NCBI GenBank assembly: GCA_016720825.1
Contig: JADKJV010000028.1
Location: 1 to 22,585 of the forward strand
From: Chitinophagaceae bacterium
Lineage (GTDB): Bacteria; Bacteroidota; Bacteroidia; Chitinophagales; Chitinophagaceae
Length of the DNA stretch: 22,585 nt
Direction of reading: 5' to 3'
Part shown: one piece after another, positions 10,403-16,624 of the stretch
How positions within the stretch are numbered: position 1 is the stretch's first letter
How the letters are laid out: each line of letters starts with the position of its first letter
Made by a program: the position numbers and the translations under genes
Notes under the pieces: generated by a model
The model's input: the letters and a program-made list of their open reading frames with translations, nothing else
Databases searched by the model: none
What the model was told of the DNA's origin: nothing

Positions 10403-11167
10403 TTACCAGGATCCGCTTGATCCTCCCCCTCCGAAAGACCCGCCTCCGAATCCTCCGAAGCCGCCGCCGCCTCCACCGCCGCCGCCACTGGACCAGCCTC
10501 CTCCACCAATGGGGAAGAAACCGCCGAAGCCACGACGGGACATCATGCTGCCGCCTTTACCGCCATTACCGGCGAATATGATCAGCAGGATAATGATTAA
10601 AACGATTATGCTGCCCAATTTTCCGCCTTTCTTCTTACCGCTGCCATACCCTTCGGGTGCTTTATAACGTCCTTCAGCGGCTTTGATGAGCTCGTCAATG
10701 CCTTCATCCAGTCCGCGGTAATAGTTACTTTCTTTGAAATTGGGAATAATGTTATTGTCAATAATAGACTTGGTGGTCACATCCGGGATTGCACCTTCGA
10801 GTCCGTAACCGGTGGCAATGGCCACTTTGCGATTACCTGTTCCGCCACCTGTGGAAACAAGAATAACAACACCATTGTTGAATTCTTTATTACCCACTTC
10901 CCAAAGACGGCCAACCTCCATGGCATACTCATCAGGGGAATAACCTTCCAGGGATTCCACTATTACAATAGTGATTTGATTACTTGTACTGTCATCGTAC
11001 CGAACCAATTTTTGCTCAAGCGCTTCAATTTGTGCGGCAGATAATAAACTTCCTGTCAGGTCATTCACCAGCCTGGCCGGTGAAGGTTTCTTGGGCAGAA
11101 CTTTTTCAATCTGTGCCTGGAGTGTGAATGTGGCCAGCAATGAAAATATAAAGAGTAGTTTTTTCAT
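10403..11167 (-). CDS. TPM-domain (YgcG-like) secreted membrane protein with Gly-rich tail
   Basis: A 254-residue envelope protein. MKKLLFIFSLLATFTLQAQ is a signal peptide. A TPM domain (formerly DUF477) covers about 30-165, with the family-typical segments LTGSLLSAAQIEALEQ, NNGVVILVS and ATGYGLEGAIPD. One membrane helix (184-199) follows, then a 55-residue Gly-rich, Phe- and Ser-containing tail ending GGSSGSW. This matches the YgcG architecture. TPM domains have been linked to acid phosphatase activity and photosystem II repair in plants; the bacterial role is not established. It is the last gene of a four-gene run, 3 bp after the second TPM gene. The proline-rich plus-strand frame opposite the tail is a shadow. 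Confidence 0.9.
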   Translation of the reverse strand: MKKLLFIFSLLATFTLQAQIEKVLPKKPSPARLVNDLTGSLLSAAQIEALEQKLVRYDDSTSNQITIVIVESLEGYSPDEYAMEVGRLWEVGNKEFNNGVVILVSTGGGTGNRKVAIATGYGLEGAIPDVTTKSIIDNNIIPNFKESNYYRGLDEGIDELIKAAEGRYKAPEGYGSGKKKGGKLGSIIVLIIILLIIFAGNGGKGGSMMSRRGFGGFFPIGGGGWSSGGGGGGGGGFGGFGGGSFGGGGSSGSW

Positions 11168-11170
11168 GGG

Positions 11171-11632
11171 TTAGCGGCCGAAGACGATTTCGTCAGGTAA
11201 TTCGTTTTTATCTGTTCCTTTATCGTAAGGGAAATGGGTAGTGAGTGCCTCCCCGATCTGGATCACACATTCAGCAATGCCTTTGGCGTAATTATTTTTA
11301 TTAAATGATTGCAGCATTTCAGAAACCACTTTTTCCCAGTAGGCGTTGCCAACTTTTTCATGGATACCCTGGTCGCCGAAAACAGCCAGCTGGCGGTCTT
11401 TGATAGCTATATAGACCAAGGATGCGTTGCGGTATTCTGTCTGGTCCATTTTCAGGTTAAAGAAAATTTCTTTAGCCCGGTCAATGGCATCGACCCAGCT
11501 GCATTTGCTTTCCACGAATACCCGTACTTCACCACTGGTACGCTTTTCAGCATGCTGTATGGCATTCACGATAAGGTGTGATTCCTCATCAGTAAAAAAT
11601 TTGGGCTTTTTACGCCAGGGGAATAGTCTCAT
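11171..11632 (-). CDS. TPM-domain protein, short cytosolic-type form
   Basis: A 153-residue protein with one TPM domain over almost its full length. Recognisable segments are FTDEESHLIVNAIQHAEKRT near the start and ASLVYIAIKDRQLAVFGDQG in the middle. It has no signal peptide and no membrane helix, unlike its longer neighbour. The start overlaps the stop of the upstream lemA-like gene by 4 bp (ATGA), which indicates translational coupling. The pairing of one anchored and one soluble TPM protein with LemA proteins recurs in Bacteroidota; a shared envelope function is inferred, not shown. Confidence 0.88.
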   Translation of the reverse strand: MRLFPWRKKPKFFTDEESHLIVNAIQHAEKRTSGEVRVFVESKCSWVDAIDRAKEIFFNLKMDQTEYRNASLVYIAIKDRQLAVFGDQGIHEKVGNAYWEKVVSEMLQSFNKNNYAKGIAECVIQIGEALTTHFPYDKGTDKNELPDEIVFGR

Positions 11633-12222
11633 TTGAATTTTACTCCGGGTTTATTTTCAGCACCGTCGTCGGCCTGAAATCCAGTTTTCTTTTTAAATCC
11701 GAAAAGTCCGGCCACCAGGTTACCCGGGAATGACCTGACTTTCCGGTTATAATCATACACAGCTTTATTAAAATCATTCCTGGCCACCCTGATCCTGAAC
11801 TCGGTTTTCTCGAGTTGCAGCTGCAGGTCTGAGTATGACTTAGTACCCTTGAGTGTGGGATATTTTTCTATCAGCACAATCATACGGTTGGCAGAAGCAC
11901 CGAGGCTGTCCTGCAGTGCTTTTTGCTTCTCGTAATTTTCGGGACTGAGTTCATCATTGCTCATACCAGACAGGGCCCTGCTCCTGGCTTCGGCTACTTG
12001 TTGCAAGGTGGTCTGTTCAAAATCAGACACACCTTTCACCACGTTCACGAGGCTGGGTATCAGGTCGAGGCGGCGCTGGTAAGTGTTCTGTACTTCTGAC
12101 CACTGTTTTTTCACAGCTTCTTCCCTGTTCACAAATCCGTTGTACGAGGTCACAAGCCAGATCACCAGGATCAGCAGGACGGCGCCTCCTGCGATGAGGC
12201 GGTTTCTTTTTTGGGGCTGCAT
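11629..12222 (-). CDS. LemA family protein (second copy)
   Basis: A 197-residue LemA family protein: a short N-terminal tail, one membrane helix (about 9-26), then a long helical domain. Family hallmarks are the SYNGFVNREEAVKKQWSEVQ segment just after the helix, the RRLDLIPSLVNVVKG motif and the late motif DYNRKVRSFPGNLVAGLFGF. The topology has a short N-terminus and the helical domain on the other side of the membrane. The molecular function is unknown. It is 9 bp downstream of the first lemA-like gene and is a diverged paralogue of it. Confidence 0.93.
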   Translation of the reverse strand: MQPQKRNRLIAGGAVLLILVIWLVTSYNGFVNREEAVKKQWSEVQNTYQRRLDLIPSLVNVVKGVSDFEQTTLQQVAEARSRALSGMSNDELSPENYEKQKALQDSLGASANRMIVLIEKYPTLKGTKSYSDLQLQLEKTEFRIRVARNDFNKAVYDYNRKVRSFPGNLVAGLFGFKKKTGFQADDGAENKPGVKFK

Positions 12223-12231
12223 AGACGATGC

Positions 12232-12825
12232 TTAGAATTGTACTTTAGGTGCTTTTTCTGCGCCTTCTTCAGCTTTAAAGCCTTCTTTCTTGCTGAATCC
12301 AAACATGCCGCTGAGCATATTCATCGGGAAGGAACGAACCTTCACATTGTAAGTATTAACAGCTTCGTTAAATCCTTTACGTGAATTCCGGATATCGTTT
12401 TCGATGCCTTCCAGTGATTTTTGCAATTCCATAAAGTTCTGAGTGGCTTTGAGGTCGGGGTAGTTTTCAACCACGGCCAGTAAGCGGCTGAGTGAACCTG
12501 ACAGTTGTCCCTGTGCCTGCTGGAATTTGGCGATGTTCTCGGGTGTGAGATCATCCGCTTTAATATTTACAGAAGTGGCTTTAGAGCGGGCTTCAACAAG
12601 GGCGGTCAATGTTGTTTTTTCAAAATTGGCAGCACCTTTCACTGTCTCAACCAGCTGATCCACTAAATCCATTCTTTTCTGGTATTCTGAGTTCACGTTA
12701 TTCCAGGCTTTCTGGACATTTTCATCTTGTTTCACCAGACCATTGTATCCGCTGCATCCCCATACAAATAAAATAAGTACGAGACCGCCGATAATCAATA
12801 AAGTGAGGTTACGAGTTCCTTTCAT
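12232..12825 (-). CDS. LemA family protein (first copy)
   Basis: A 197-residue LemA family protein with one membrane helix (about 7-24) and a helical domain carrying the same landmarks as its neighbour: GYNGLVKQDENVQKAWNNV, QKRMDLVDQLVETVKG and VKVRSFPMNMLSGMFGF. The Cys in FVWGCSG after the helix is not in a good lipobox (V-W-G-C), so I do not call it a lipoprotein. It is the first gene of the lemA-lemA-TPM-TPM operon; about 115 bp of upstream sequence before the repeat element should hold the promoter, but only a poor TAnnTTTG match (TAATTTTA) is visible. The operon ends at the convergent repeat after 10403. Confidence 0.93.
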   Translation of the reverse strand: MKGTRNLTLLIIGGLVLILFVWGCSGYNGLVKQDENVQKAWNNVNSEYQKRMDLVDQLVETVKGAANFEKTTLTALVEARSKATSVNIKADDLTPENIAKFQQAQGQLSGSLSRLLAVVENYPDLKATQNFMELQKSLEGIENDIRNSRKGFNEAVNTYNVKVRSFPMNMLSGMFGFSKKEGFKAEEGAEKAPKVQF

Positions 12826-12895
12826 GGTAGTTTAATTTTTAATTGGAGATTAAAATTACCATTTTTCCTCACTTCAAAGGGGAATTTTCGGTGAA

Positions 12896-12932
12896 TGGGG
12901 GTGGTGTGGCGGTGGGGGGCGGCGGCGGACGG
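12896..12932 (+). other. G-rich tract upstream of the lemA operon
   Basis: The plus strand has several runs of three to six G within about 37 bp (GGGGGTGG, GGTGGGGGGCGG), unlike the AT-rich flanks. It could form a G-quadruplex on this strand. It separates the lemA promoter region from the octamer repeat element. Confidence 0.4.
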
Positions 12933-12940
12933 TAAGTACT

Positions 12941-13091
12941 GTGGAAATGTGGTAAATGTGAGAAATGTGAAAAATACAAACAGTTGAAAATTCTTTTAAA
13001 AACTAAAAATCAGGAAAATCTGGAAAAGGGCACTTTCAGAATTCGGGTTGCCCCATTTCTCACATTTTCACATTTCTCACATTTTCACATT
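12941..13091. repeat. Octamer-phased inverted-arm element downstream of pgk
   Basis: The left arm (12941-12975) is GTGnnAAAT at 8-9 bp steps, four units. The right arm (13058-13091) is CACATTTT or CACATTTCT at 8-9 bp steps, four units. The arms are opposed and about 80 bp apart. Unit sequence and total size (151 bp) match the element inside the rRNA spacer (2539-2686, 148 bp), but the interiors are not alike. It ends 8 bp from the pgk stop codon and may act as its transcription end. Confidence 0.75.
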
Positions 13092-13099
13092 AATTACAT

Positions 13100-14296
13100 T
13101 TATGACTTCACCGCCGCAATCCCCGGCAACTCCTTCCCCTCAAAATACTCCAGCATTGCCCCGCCGCCGGTGCTAACGTAGCTGACTTTGTCGGCGAAGT
13201 GGAACTGGTTAACGGCAGCAACGGAGTCTCCGCCGCCGACGAGGGAGAAAGAACCTTTTTGGGTAGCGTCGGCGATGGCTGCGGCTACGGCAACTGTACC
13301 GTGCCTGAATTTTTCCATTTCAAAAACGCCCATGGGGCCGTTCCATAAAATGGTTTTGGAGCGTTTGATGACGTTACAGAATTGTTCAGTGGCCATGGGA
13401 CCGATATCGAGGCCCATCCATCCGTCGGGGATTTCGTGGCTGGGTGCGGTGGATGTTTCGGCATCGGCCGCAAATTTATCGGCAATGATAGAATCGGAAG
13501 GCAGGTGAATACACACGCCTTTCTCTTCTGCTTTCTTTAAAATATCGAGGGCGGTTTGCAGACGGTCTTCTTCACAAAGGGAAGAACCGGTATGTCCGCC
13601 GGTGGCGCGCATGAATGTATATGCCATACCGCCGCCGATGATGATATCTGTGGCACGGGCTAGCAGGTTTTCGATGATGAGGATTTTATCGCTCACTTTT
13701 GCTCCGCCGATGATGGCAACAAAAGGTTTTTCGGACTGGTGCATCACTTTTTCAGCACTGGCTACTTCGGCTTCCATTAATAAACCGAAGAATCTTTTTT
13801 CTTTGGGGAAGAACTGGGCGATAACGGCTGTGGAAGCGTGGGCACGGTGGGCGGTACCGAAGGCATCGTTCACCCATACGTCGCCGAGTTTGGATAATTT
13901 TTCAGCAAAGTCTTTGTCTCCTTTTTCTTCCTGTTTGTAAAAGCGCAGGTTTTCAAGCAGGAGTACTTCACCGGGGCGCATCATGGATGCGGTTAAGTAT
14001 GCTTGTTCACCTACACAGTCGTTGGCGAATAAAACAGTAGCACCACCGAGTAATTCACTAAGGTGATGTACCAGGTGTTTCAGTGAATACTTATCAGTAG
14101 GACCATCTTTGGGTCTGCCGAGGTGGCTCATGAGGATGACTTTACCACCGTCGTTGATAATTTTTTTGATAGTGGGGATTGCGGCACGCATGCGGTTGTC
14201 GTCGGTGATATTAAAACCGGCATCCAGGGGCACGTTGAAATCCACCCGCACCAGGGCTTTCTGGTCGCGGAAGTTGTAATCGTTGAAGGCTGACAT
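13100..14296 (-). CDS. pgk: Phosphoglycerate kinase
   Basis: A cytosolic glycolytic enzyme that transfers phosphate from 1,3-bisphosphoglycerate to ADP, giving ATP and 3-phosphoglycerate. The 398 residues are complete and of normal length. Visible family motifs, in order: RVDFNVPLD, SHLGRPKDG, VNDAFGTAHRAHAST, GGAKVSDK, IIGGGMAYTF, WNGPMGVFE and the nucleotide-binding GGGDSVAAV with TGGGAMLEYFEGKELPG near the end. It follows the 123-residue membrane protein gene by 5 bp and gap by about 500 bp, all on the minus strand, so consecutive glycolytic steps are clustered. No break or frameshift is seen. Confidence 0.98.
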   Translation of the reverse strand: MSAFNDYNFRDQKALVRVDFNVPLDAGFNITDDNRMRAAIPTIKKIINDGGKVILMSHLGRPKDGPTDKYSLKHLVHHLSELLGGATVLFANDCVGEQAYLTASMMRPGEVLLLENLRFYKQEEKGDKDFAEKLSKLGDVWVNDAFGTAHRAHASTAVIAQFFPKEKRFFGLLMEAEVASAEKVMHQSEKPFVAIIGGAKVSDKILIIENLLARATDIIIGGGMAYTFMRATGGHTGSSLCEEDRLQTALDILKKAEEKGVCIHLPSDSIIADKFAADAETSTAPSHEIPDGWMGLDIGPMATEQFCNVIKRSKTILWNGPMGVFEMEKFRHGTVAVAAAIADATQKGSFSLVGGGDSVAAVNQFHFADKVSYVSTGGGAMLEYFEGKELPGIAAVKS

Positions 14297-14301
14297 AGCT
14301 A

Positions 14302-14673
14302 TTATTTTTGGAGATGACTGTGTGCAGAATGATGTTCTCGTTCTGCTTCATGGAATAATACGTATCCGGCCACGGTGGCCATAACATCGTCGGTTACATC
14401 TTTGCCGCCGTGCAGGCAGGCTTTGATTGCATCCCAGGTGAATTTAGGTCCGAAGGGTATTCCCCACCAGCCGAAGATCAGTGAGATCAGCAGGAAGGGC
14501 CATGCCCGGCGGATGGTTTTTTCACCGGGTTTGATCATATACACCCCGGATGTTTGTTTAAAGGTAATAACGAGCAAGGAAACGGTAAAGGGGAAAAATA
14601 CAAATCTGGCGCCCTGACTGGTGGCGTATTCAAGATCCTCGGCACGGAGGCCATCAATATTCTTTATCCTCAT
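14302..14673 (-). CDS. Small two-helix membrane protein between gap and pgk
   Basis: I do not recognise a named family. The 123 residues contain two hydrophobic segments (about 22-39 and 58-73), the second rich in Trp, Phe and Gly (FGWWGIPFGPKFTW). The C-terminal tail is charged and His-rich (HEAEREHHSAHSH, 108-120). There is no signal peptide. It ends 5 bp before pgk starts, so the two are probably translated from one message. The tail could bind metal, but that is a guess from composition. A repeat element (14698-14787) separates it from gap. Confidence 0.8.
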   Translation of the reverse strand: MRIKNIDGLRAEDLEYATSQGARFVFFPFTVSLLVITFKQTSGVYMIKPGEKTIRRAWPFLLISLIFGWWGIPFGPKFTWDAIKACLHGGKDVTDDVMATVAGYVLFHEAEREHHSAHSHLQK

Positions 14674-14697
14674 AGCGGTTCGGTAGTGAGATGTTAT

Positions 14698-14787
14698 TTA
14701 ACCACAAGGAGCACAAAGGTGAAACAAAGTTCACAAAGACGGACTCTTTGTGAACTTTGTGTATTTCTTTGTGGCCTTTGTGGTTAA
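14698..14787. repeat. Nonamer-phased palindromic element between gap and the small membrane protein gene
   Basis: The ends are TTAACCACAAGG and CTTTGTGGTTAA, near-perfect inverted repeats. The right arm holds four units of CTTTGTGNN, at 14746, 14755, 14767 and 14776, in 9-bp steps apart from one 3-bp insertion. The left arm has the complement (CACAAAG). The whole 90 bp can fold into one long hairpin. It lies 7 bp after the gap stop codon. The same unit occurs in the element at 10280-10395. Confidence 0.8.
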
Positions 14788-14794
14788 GACTTTT

Positions 14795-15805
14795 CTAAGA
14801 GATCAGCTTCGCAAAATAGTTCACTGTTCTTACCAACTGGCTGACGTAGCTCATCTCATTATCGTACCAGCTTACGGTTTTCACCAGCTGATGATCACCC
14901 ACGGTCATTACTTTCGTTTGGGTGGCATCGAACAGGGAACCGAAATGGGTGCCGATGATGTCTGAGCTTACGATTTCATCTTCAGTATAACCAAAGCTTT
15001 CGTTGCTGGCGGCTTTCATTGCAGCATTGATTTCGGCAACAGTTACTTTTTTGCTGAGGATGGTTGTGAGTTCAGTTAATGAACCGGTGATGGTCGGAAC
15101 GCGTTGGGCGCTGCCGTCCAGTTTTCCTTTTAATTCCGGGAGCACAACTCCGATTGCTTTTGCGGCACCGGTGCTGTTGGGCACGATGTTGGCGGCAGCT
15201 GCCCGGGCGCGGCGGAGGTCACCTTTTGCATGGGGAGCGTCGAGTGTATTCTGGTCGTTGGTATAAGCGTGAATGGTGGTCATGATGCCGGTAACGATAC
15301 CATAGTTATCGTTGAGGGCTTTGGCCATGGGTGCCAGGCAGTTGGTGGTGCAGGAGGCGCAGGAGATGATGGTCTCGGAGCCGTCCAGGATTTCGTGGTT
15401 CACATTGAACACAACTGTTTTCAGGTCACCGGTAGCGGGTGCAGAGATTACAACCCTTTTGGCACCAGCAGTAAGGTGAGCAGCGGCTTTGTCTTTATCG
15501 GTAAAGAAGCCGGTACATTCCAGTACTACGTCTACATTATGGTCTTTCCAGGGAATCTGGGAAGGATCTTTCTGGGCATAAATGCGAACGGAGTCACCGT
15601 TTACTACGATATTATTTTCGCCGGCGGTCACTTCAGCGTCGAAGCGGCCCTGGGCACTGTCGTATTTCAGGAGATGTGCTAAAACCTTGGGACTGGTAAG
15701 GTCATTGACGGCCACCACGTCGATACCCTGCATTTTATAGATCTGGCGGTAAACCAGGCGGCCGATGCGGCCGAAACCATTGATGGCTACACGAACTGTA
15801 CTCAT
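14795..15805 (-). CDS. gap: Glyceraldehyde-3-phosphate dehydrogenase, type I
   Basis: Oxidises glyceraldehyde 3-phosphate with NAD and phosphate to 1,3-bisphosphoglycerate, the substrate of Pgk encoded downstream. The 336-residue protein begins MSTVRVAINGFGRIGR (Rossmann motif). The acidic N-D in VAVNDLT favours NAD over NADP. The catalytic Cys is C152 in SCASCTTNCLAP; TGAAKAIG and NEMSYVSQL are also present. The frame stays open upstream to 15907, but the extra 34 residues are not part of the family and a -7 promoter box lies inside them at 15835-15842, so the start at 15805 is preferred. Confidence 0.97.
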   Translation of the reverse strand: MSTVRVAINGFGRIGRLVYRQIYKMQGIDVVAVNDLTSPKVLAHLLKYDSAQGRFDAEVTAGENNIVVNGDSVRIYAQKDPSQIPWKDHNVDVVLECTGFFTDKDKAAAHLTAGAKRVVISAPATGDLKTVVFNVNHEILDGSETIISCASCTTNCLAPMAKALNDNYGIVTGIMTTIHAYTNDQNTLDAPHAKGDLRRARAAAANIVPNSTGAAKAIGVVLPELKGKLDGSAQRVPTITGSLTELTTILSKKVTVAEINAAMKAASNESFGYTEDEIVSSDIIGTHFGSLFDATQTKVMTVGDHQLVKTVSWYDNEMSYVSQLVRTVNYFAKLIS

Positions 15806-15834
15806 GATAACAGAATTTAATTGAATAATGGCTG

Positions 15835-15842
15835 CAAAGGTA
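15835..15842 (-). promoter_or_regulatory. Probable -7 box of gap
   Basis: TACCTTTG on the minus strand matches TAnnTTTG and lies about 30 bp before the chosen ATG. No TTG sits 19-20 bp upstream, so the -33 element is weak or absent. Confidence 0.45.
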
Positions 15843-15946
15843 CATAAAGGCAGGGGCTTTATATGTATCAGATTTGTATGATTCTTGTCGCTCAGACACA
15901 TGTGCAAAACCCCGTTATGCCTGTTTAAAAACAGATCAAAAAACTT

Positions 15947-15977
15947 TTGGCTAAAATCGGTGCAGGGGCTATCTTTG
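15947..15977 (+). promoter_or_regulatory. Promoter of the tRNA-Glu unit
   Basis: TTG (15947-15949), a 20-nt spacer and TATCTTTG (15970-15977) match the Bacteroidota consensus and equal rRNA promoter P2 in the -7 box and spacing. It faces tRNA-Glu about 200 bp downstream with no gene between. Confidence 0.6.
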
Positions 15978-15981
15978 CCGT

Positions 15982-16003
15982 CCTTTAAAAGGGGAGAGTT
16001 CTT
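15982..16003 (+). promoter_or_regulatory. Leader hairpin and boxA-like motif of the tRNA-Glu unit
   Basis: A small hairpin CCTTTAAAAGG (15982-15992) follows the promoter directly, then AGTTCTT (15997-16003). The order promoter, hairpin, AGTTCTT is the same as in rRNA promoters P1 and P2, with the motif 20 nt after the TATCTTTG box (24 and 26 nt in P1 and P2). Confidence 0.45.
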
Positions 16004-16033
16004 GGTAATGAGTTGATTGTTAGTGCTGAGCAG

Positions 16034-16135
16034 CTGTTGGCTATTAGCTTTTGGCTGTTGGACTTAAAGCAGAGGGTTTCACTACTGATCTGCCCGGTTC
16101 TGACTAACGACTAAAGACTAGTGACTAATGACTAC
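16034..16135. repeat. Heptamer-phased repeats between promoter and tRNA-Glu
   Basis: Two arrays: 16034-16061 with TGTTGGC, TATTAGC, TTTTGGC (complement of the AGCYRAN units at 6026-6067), and 16102-16135 with five units GACTAnn in exact 7-bp phase. Both lie in the tRNA-Glu leader. The second array is matched in reverse after the tRNA at 16317-16344. Confidence 0.65.
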
Positions 16136-16165
16136 CCTCCTTCGCTGCGCTTCGGCGGGCAAGGC
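16135..16165. repeat. CCnCCTTCGC hairpin repeat
   Basis: CCCTCCTTCGC...GGCGGGCAAGG resembles the segment at 10303-10336 (CCCGCCTTCGC...GGCGGGCACGG) over about 30 bp, and each can form a six-pair GC-rich stem. Two copies at unrelated loci, both nested beside short-period repeats, suggest a small dispersed palindrome. Confidence 0.5.
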
Positions 16166-16176
16166 GACACGAACGA

Positions 16177-16248
16177 GGCCCGTTCGTCTAAGGGTTAGGA
16201 CACCACCCTTTCACGGTGGTGATACGAGTTCGAATCTCGTACGGGCTA
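16177..16248 (+). tRNA. tRNA-Glu (anticodon TTC)
   Basis: Acceptor GGCCCGT pairs with ACGGGCT (one G-U), anticodon stem CCACC/GGTGG carries loop CTTTCAC, and the T-arm is ACGAG-TTCGAAT-CTCGT. The discriminator is A and CCA is not encoded (CTG follows). It appears to be a one-gene unit with its own promoter at 15947 and terminator at 16253. Confidence 0.97.
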
Positions 16249-16252
16249 CTGA

Positions 16253-16285
16253 AGCTGTCTCGAAAGAGGCGGCTTTTTTATTTTA
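16253..16285 (+). terminator. Terminator after tRNA-Glu
   Basis: AGCTGTCTC-GAAA-GAGGCGGCT forms a nine-pair stem with G-U pairs and a GAAA loop, followed directly by TTTTTTATTTT, a typical intrinsic terminator starting four bases after the tRNA. Confidence 0.8.
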
Positions 16286-16316
16286 TACGGTTTAAATGCT
16301 AATACAGCTTGTGAGC

Positions 16317-16344
16317 AGTCGTTAGTCGCTGGTCGTTAGTCATA
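16317..16344. repeat. Heptamer-phased repeat after tRNA-Glu
   Basis: Four units in exact 7-bp phase (AGTCGTT, AGTCGCT, GGTCGTT, AGTCATA) are the reverse complement type of the GACTAnn units at 16102-16135. The two arrays thus flank tRNA-Glu and its terminator as inverted arms. The sequence from here to about 16470 holds no recognisable gene. Confidence 0.6.
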
Positions 16345-16471
16345 AGCCTGGTTGCGTAAATCTCAATTGTATTAAGTCCGGGATGTTGAAAATTTCTACT
16401 CCAGCATGCATTGGCCTCAATGGCATAAATAGTTTTCCGCCCAATGCGAACTACCGCCCTATTTTAGTTAA

Positions 16472-16618
16472 GGCTCATGGATGAGCTTTAAACTCTCATT
16501 TTCAGATATTAAATGGTCTCCAAAGCACTAATACTGAGCTTTAAGCTCATTATTCACCAAAATAGAGCTCAAAAAATCCATGTTTTGAGCCTTATTTTAC
16601 CTAATTTTGAGCCTCAAC
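16472..16618. promoter_or_regulatory. Cluster of GAGC-type motifs upstream of the Fic gene (possible operators)
   Basis: The 150 bp before the gene hold a perfect palindrome TGAGCTTTAAGCTCA (16535-16549), a near copy TGAGCTTTAAACTCT (16482-16496), and GAGCTC or TTTTGAGCC motifs at about 16566, 16584 and 16606. TAATTTTG (16602-16609) fits a -7 box. The Fic protein has an N-terminal winged-helix domain, so autoregulation through these sites is a plausible inference. Confidence 0.45.
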
Positions 16619-16624
16619 CGTTTT

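Noticed and set aside
10365..10667. Proline-rich plus-strand frame
   Set aside because: It is the antisense of the Gly-rich tail of the TPM protein.
15806..15907. Longer GAPDH start adding 34 residues
   Set aside because: The extra residues are outside the family and contain the predicted -7 box at 15835-15842.
16607..16624. TTG start for the Fic protein
   Set aside because: It overlaps a TAATTTTG box and adds only six residues. The ATG at 16625 fits better, though this is not certain.
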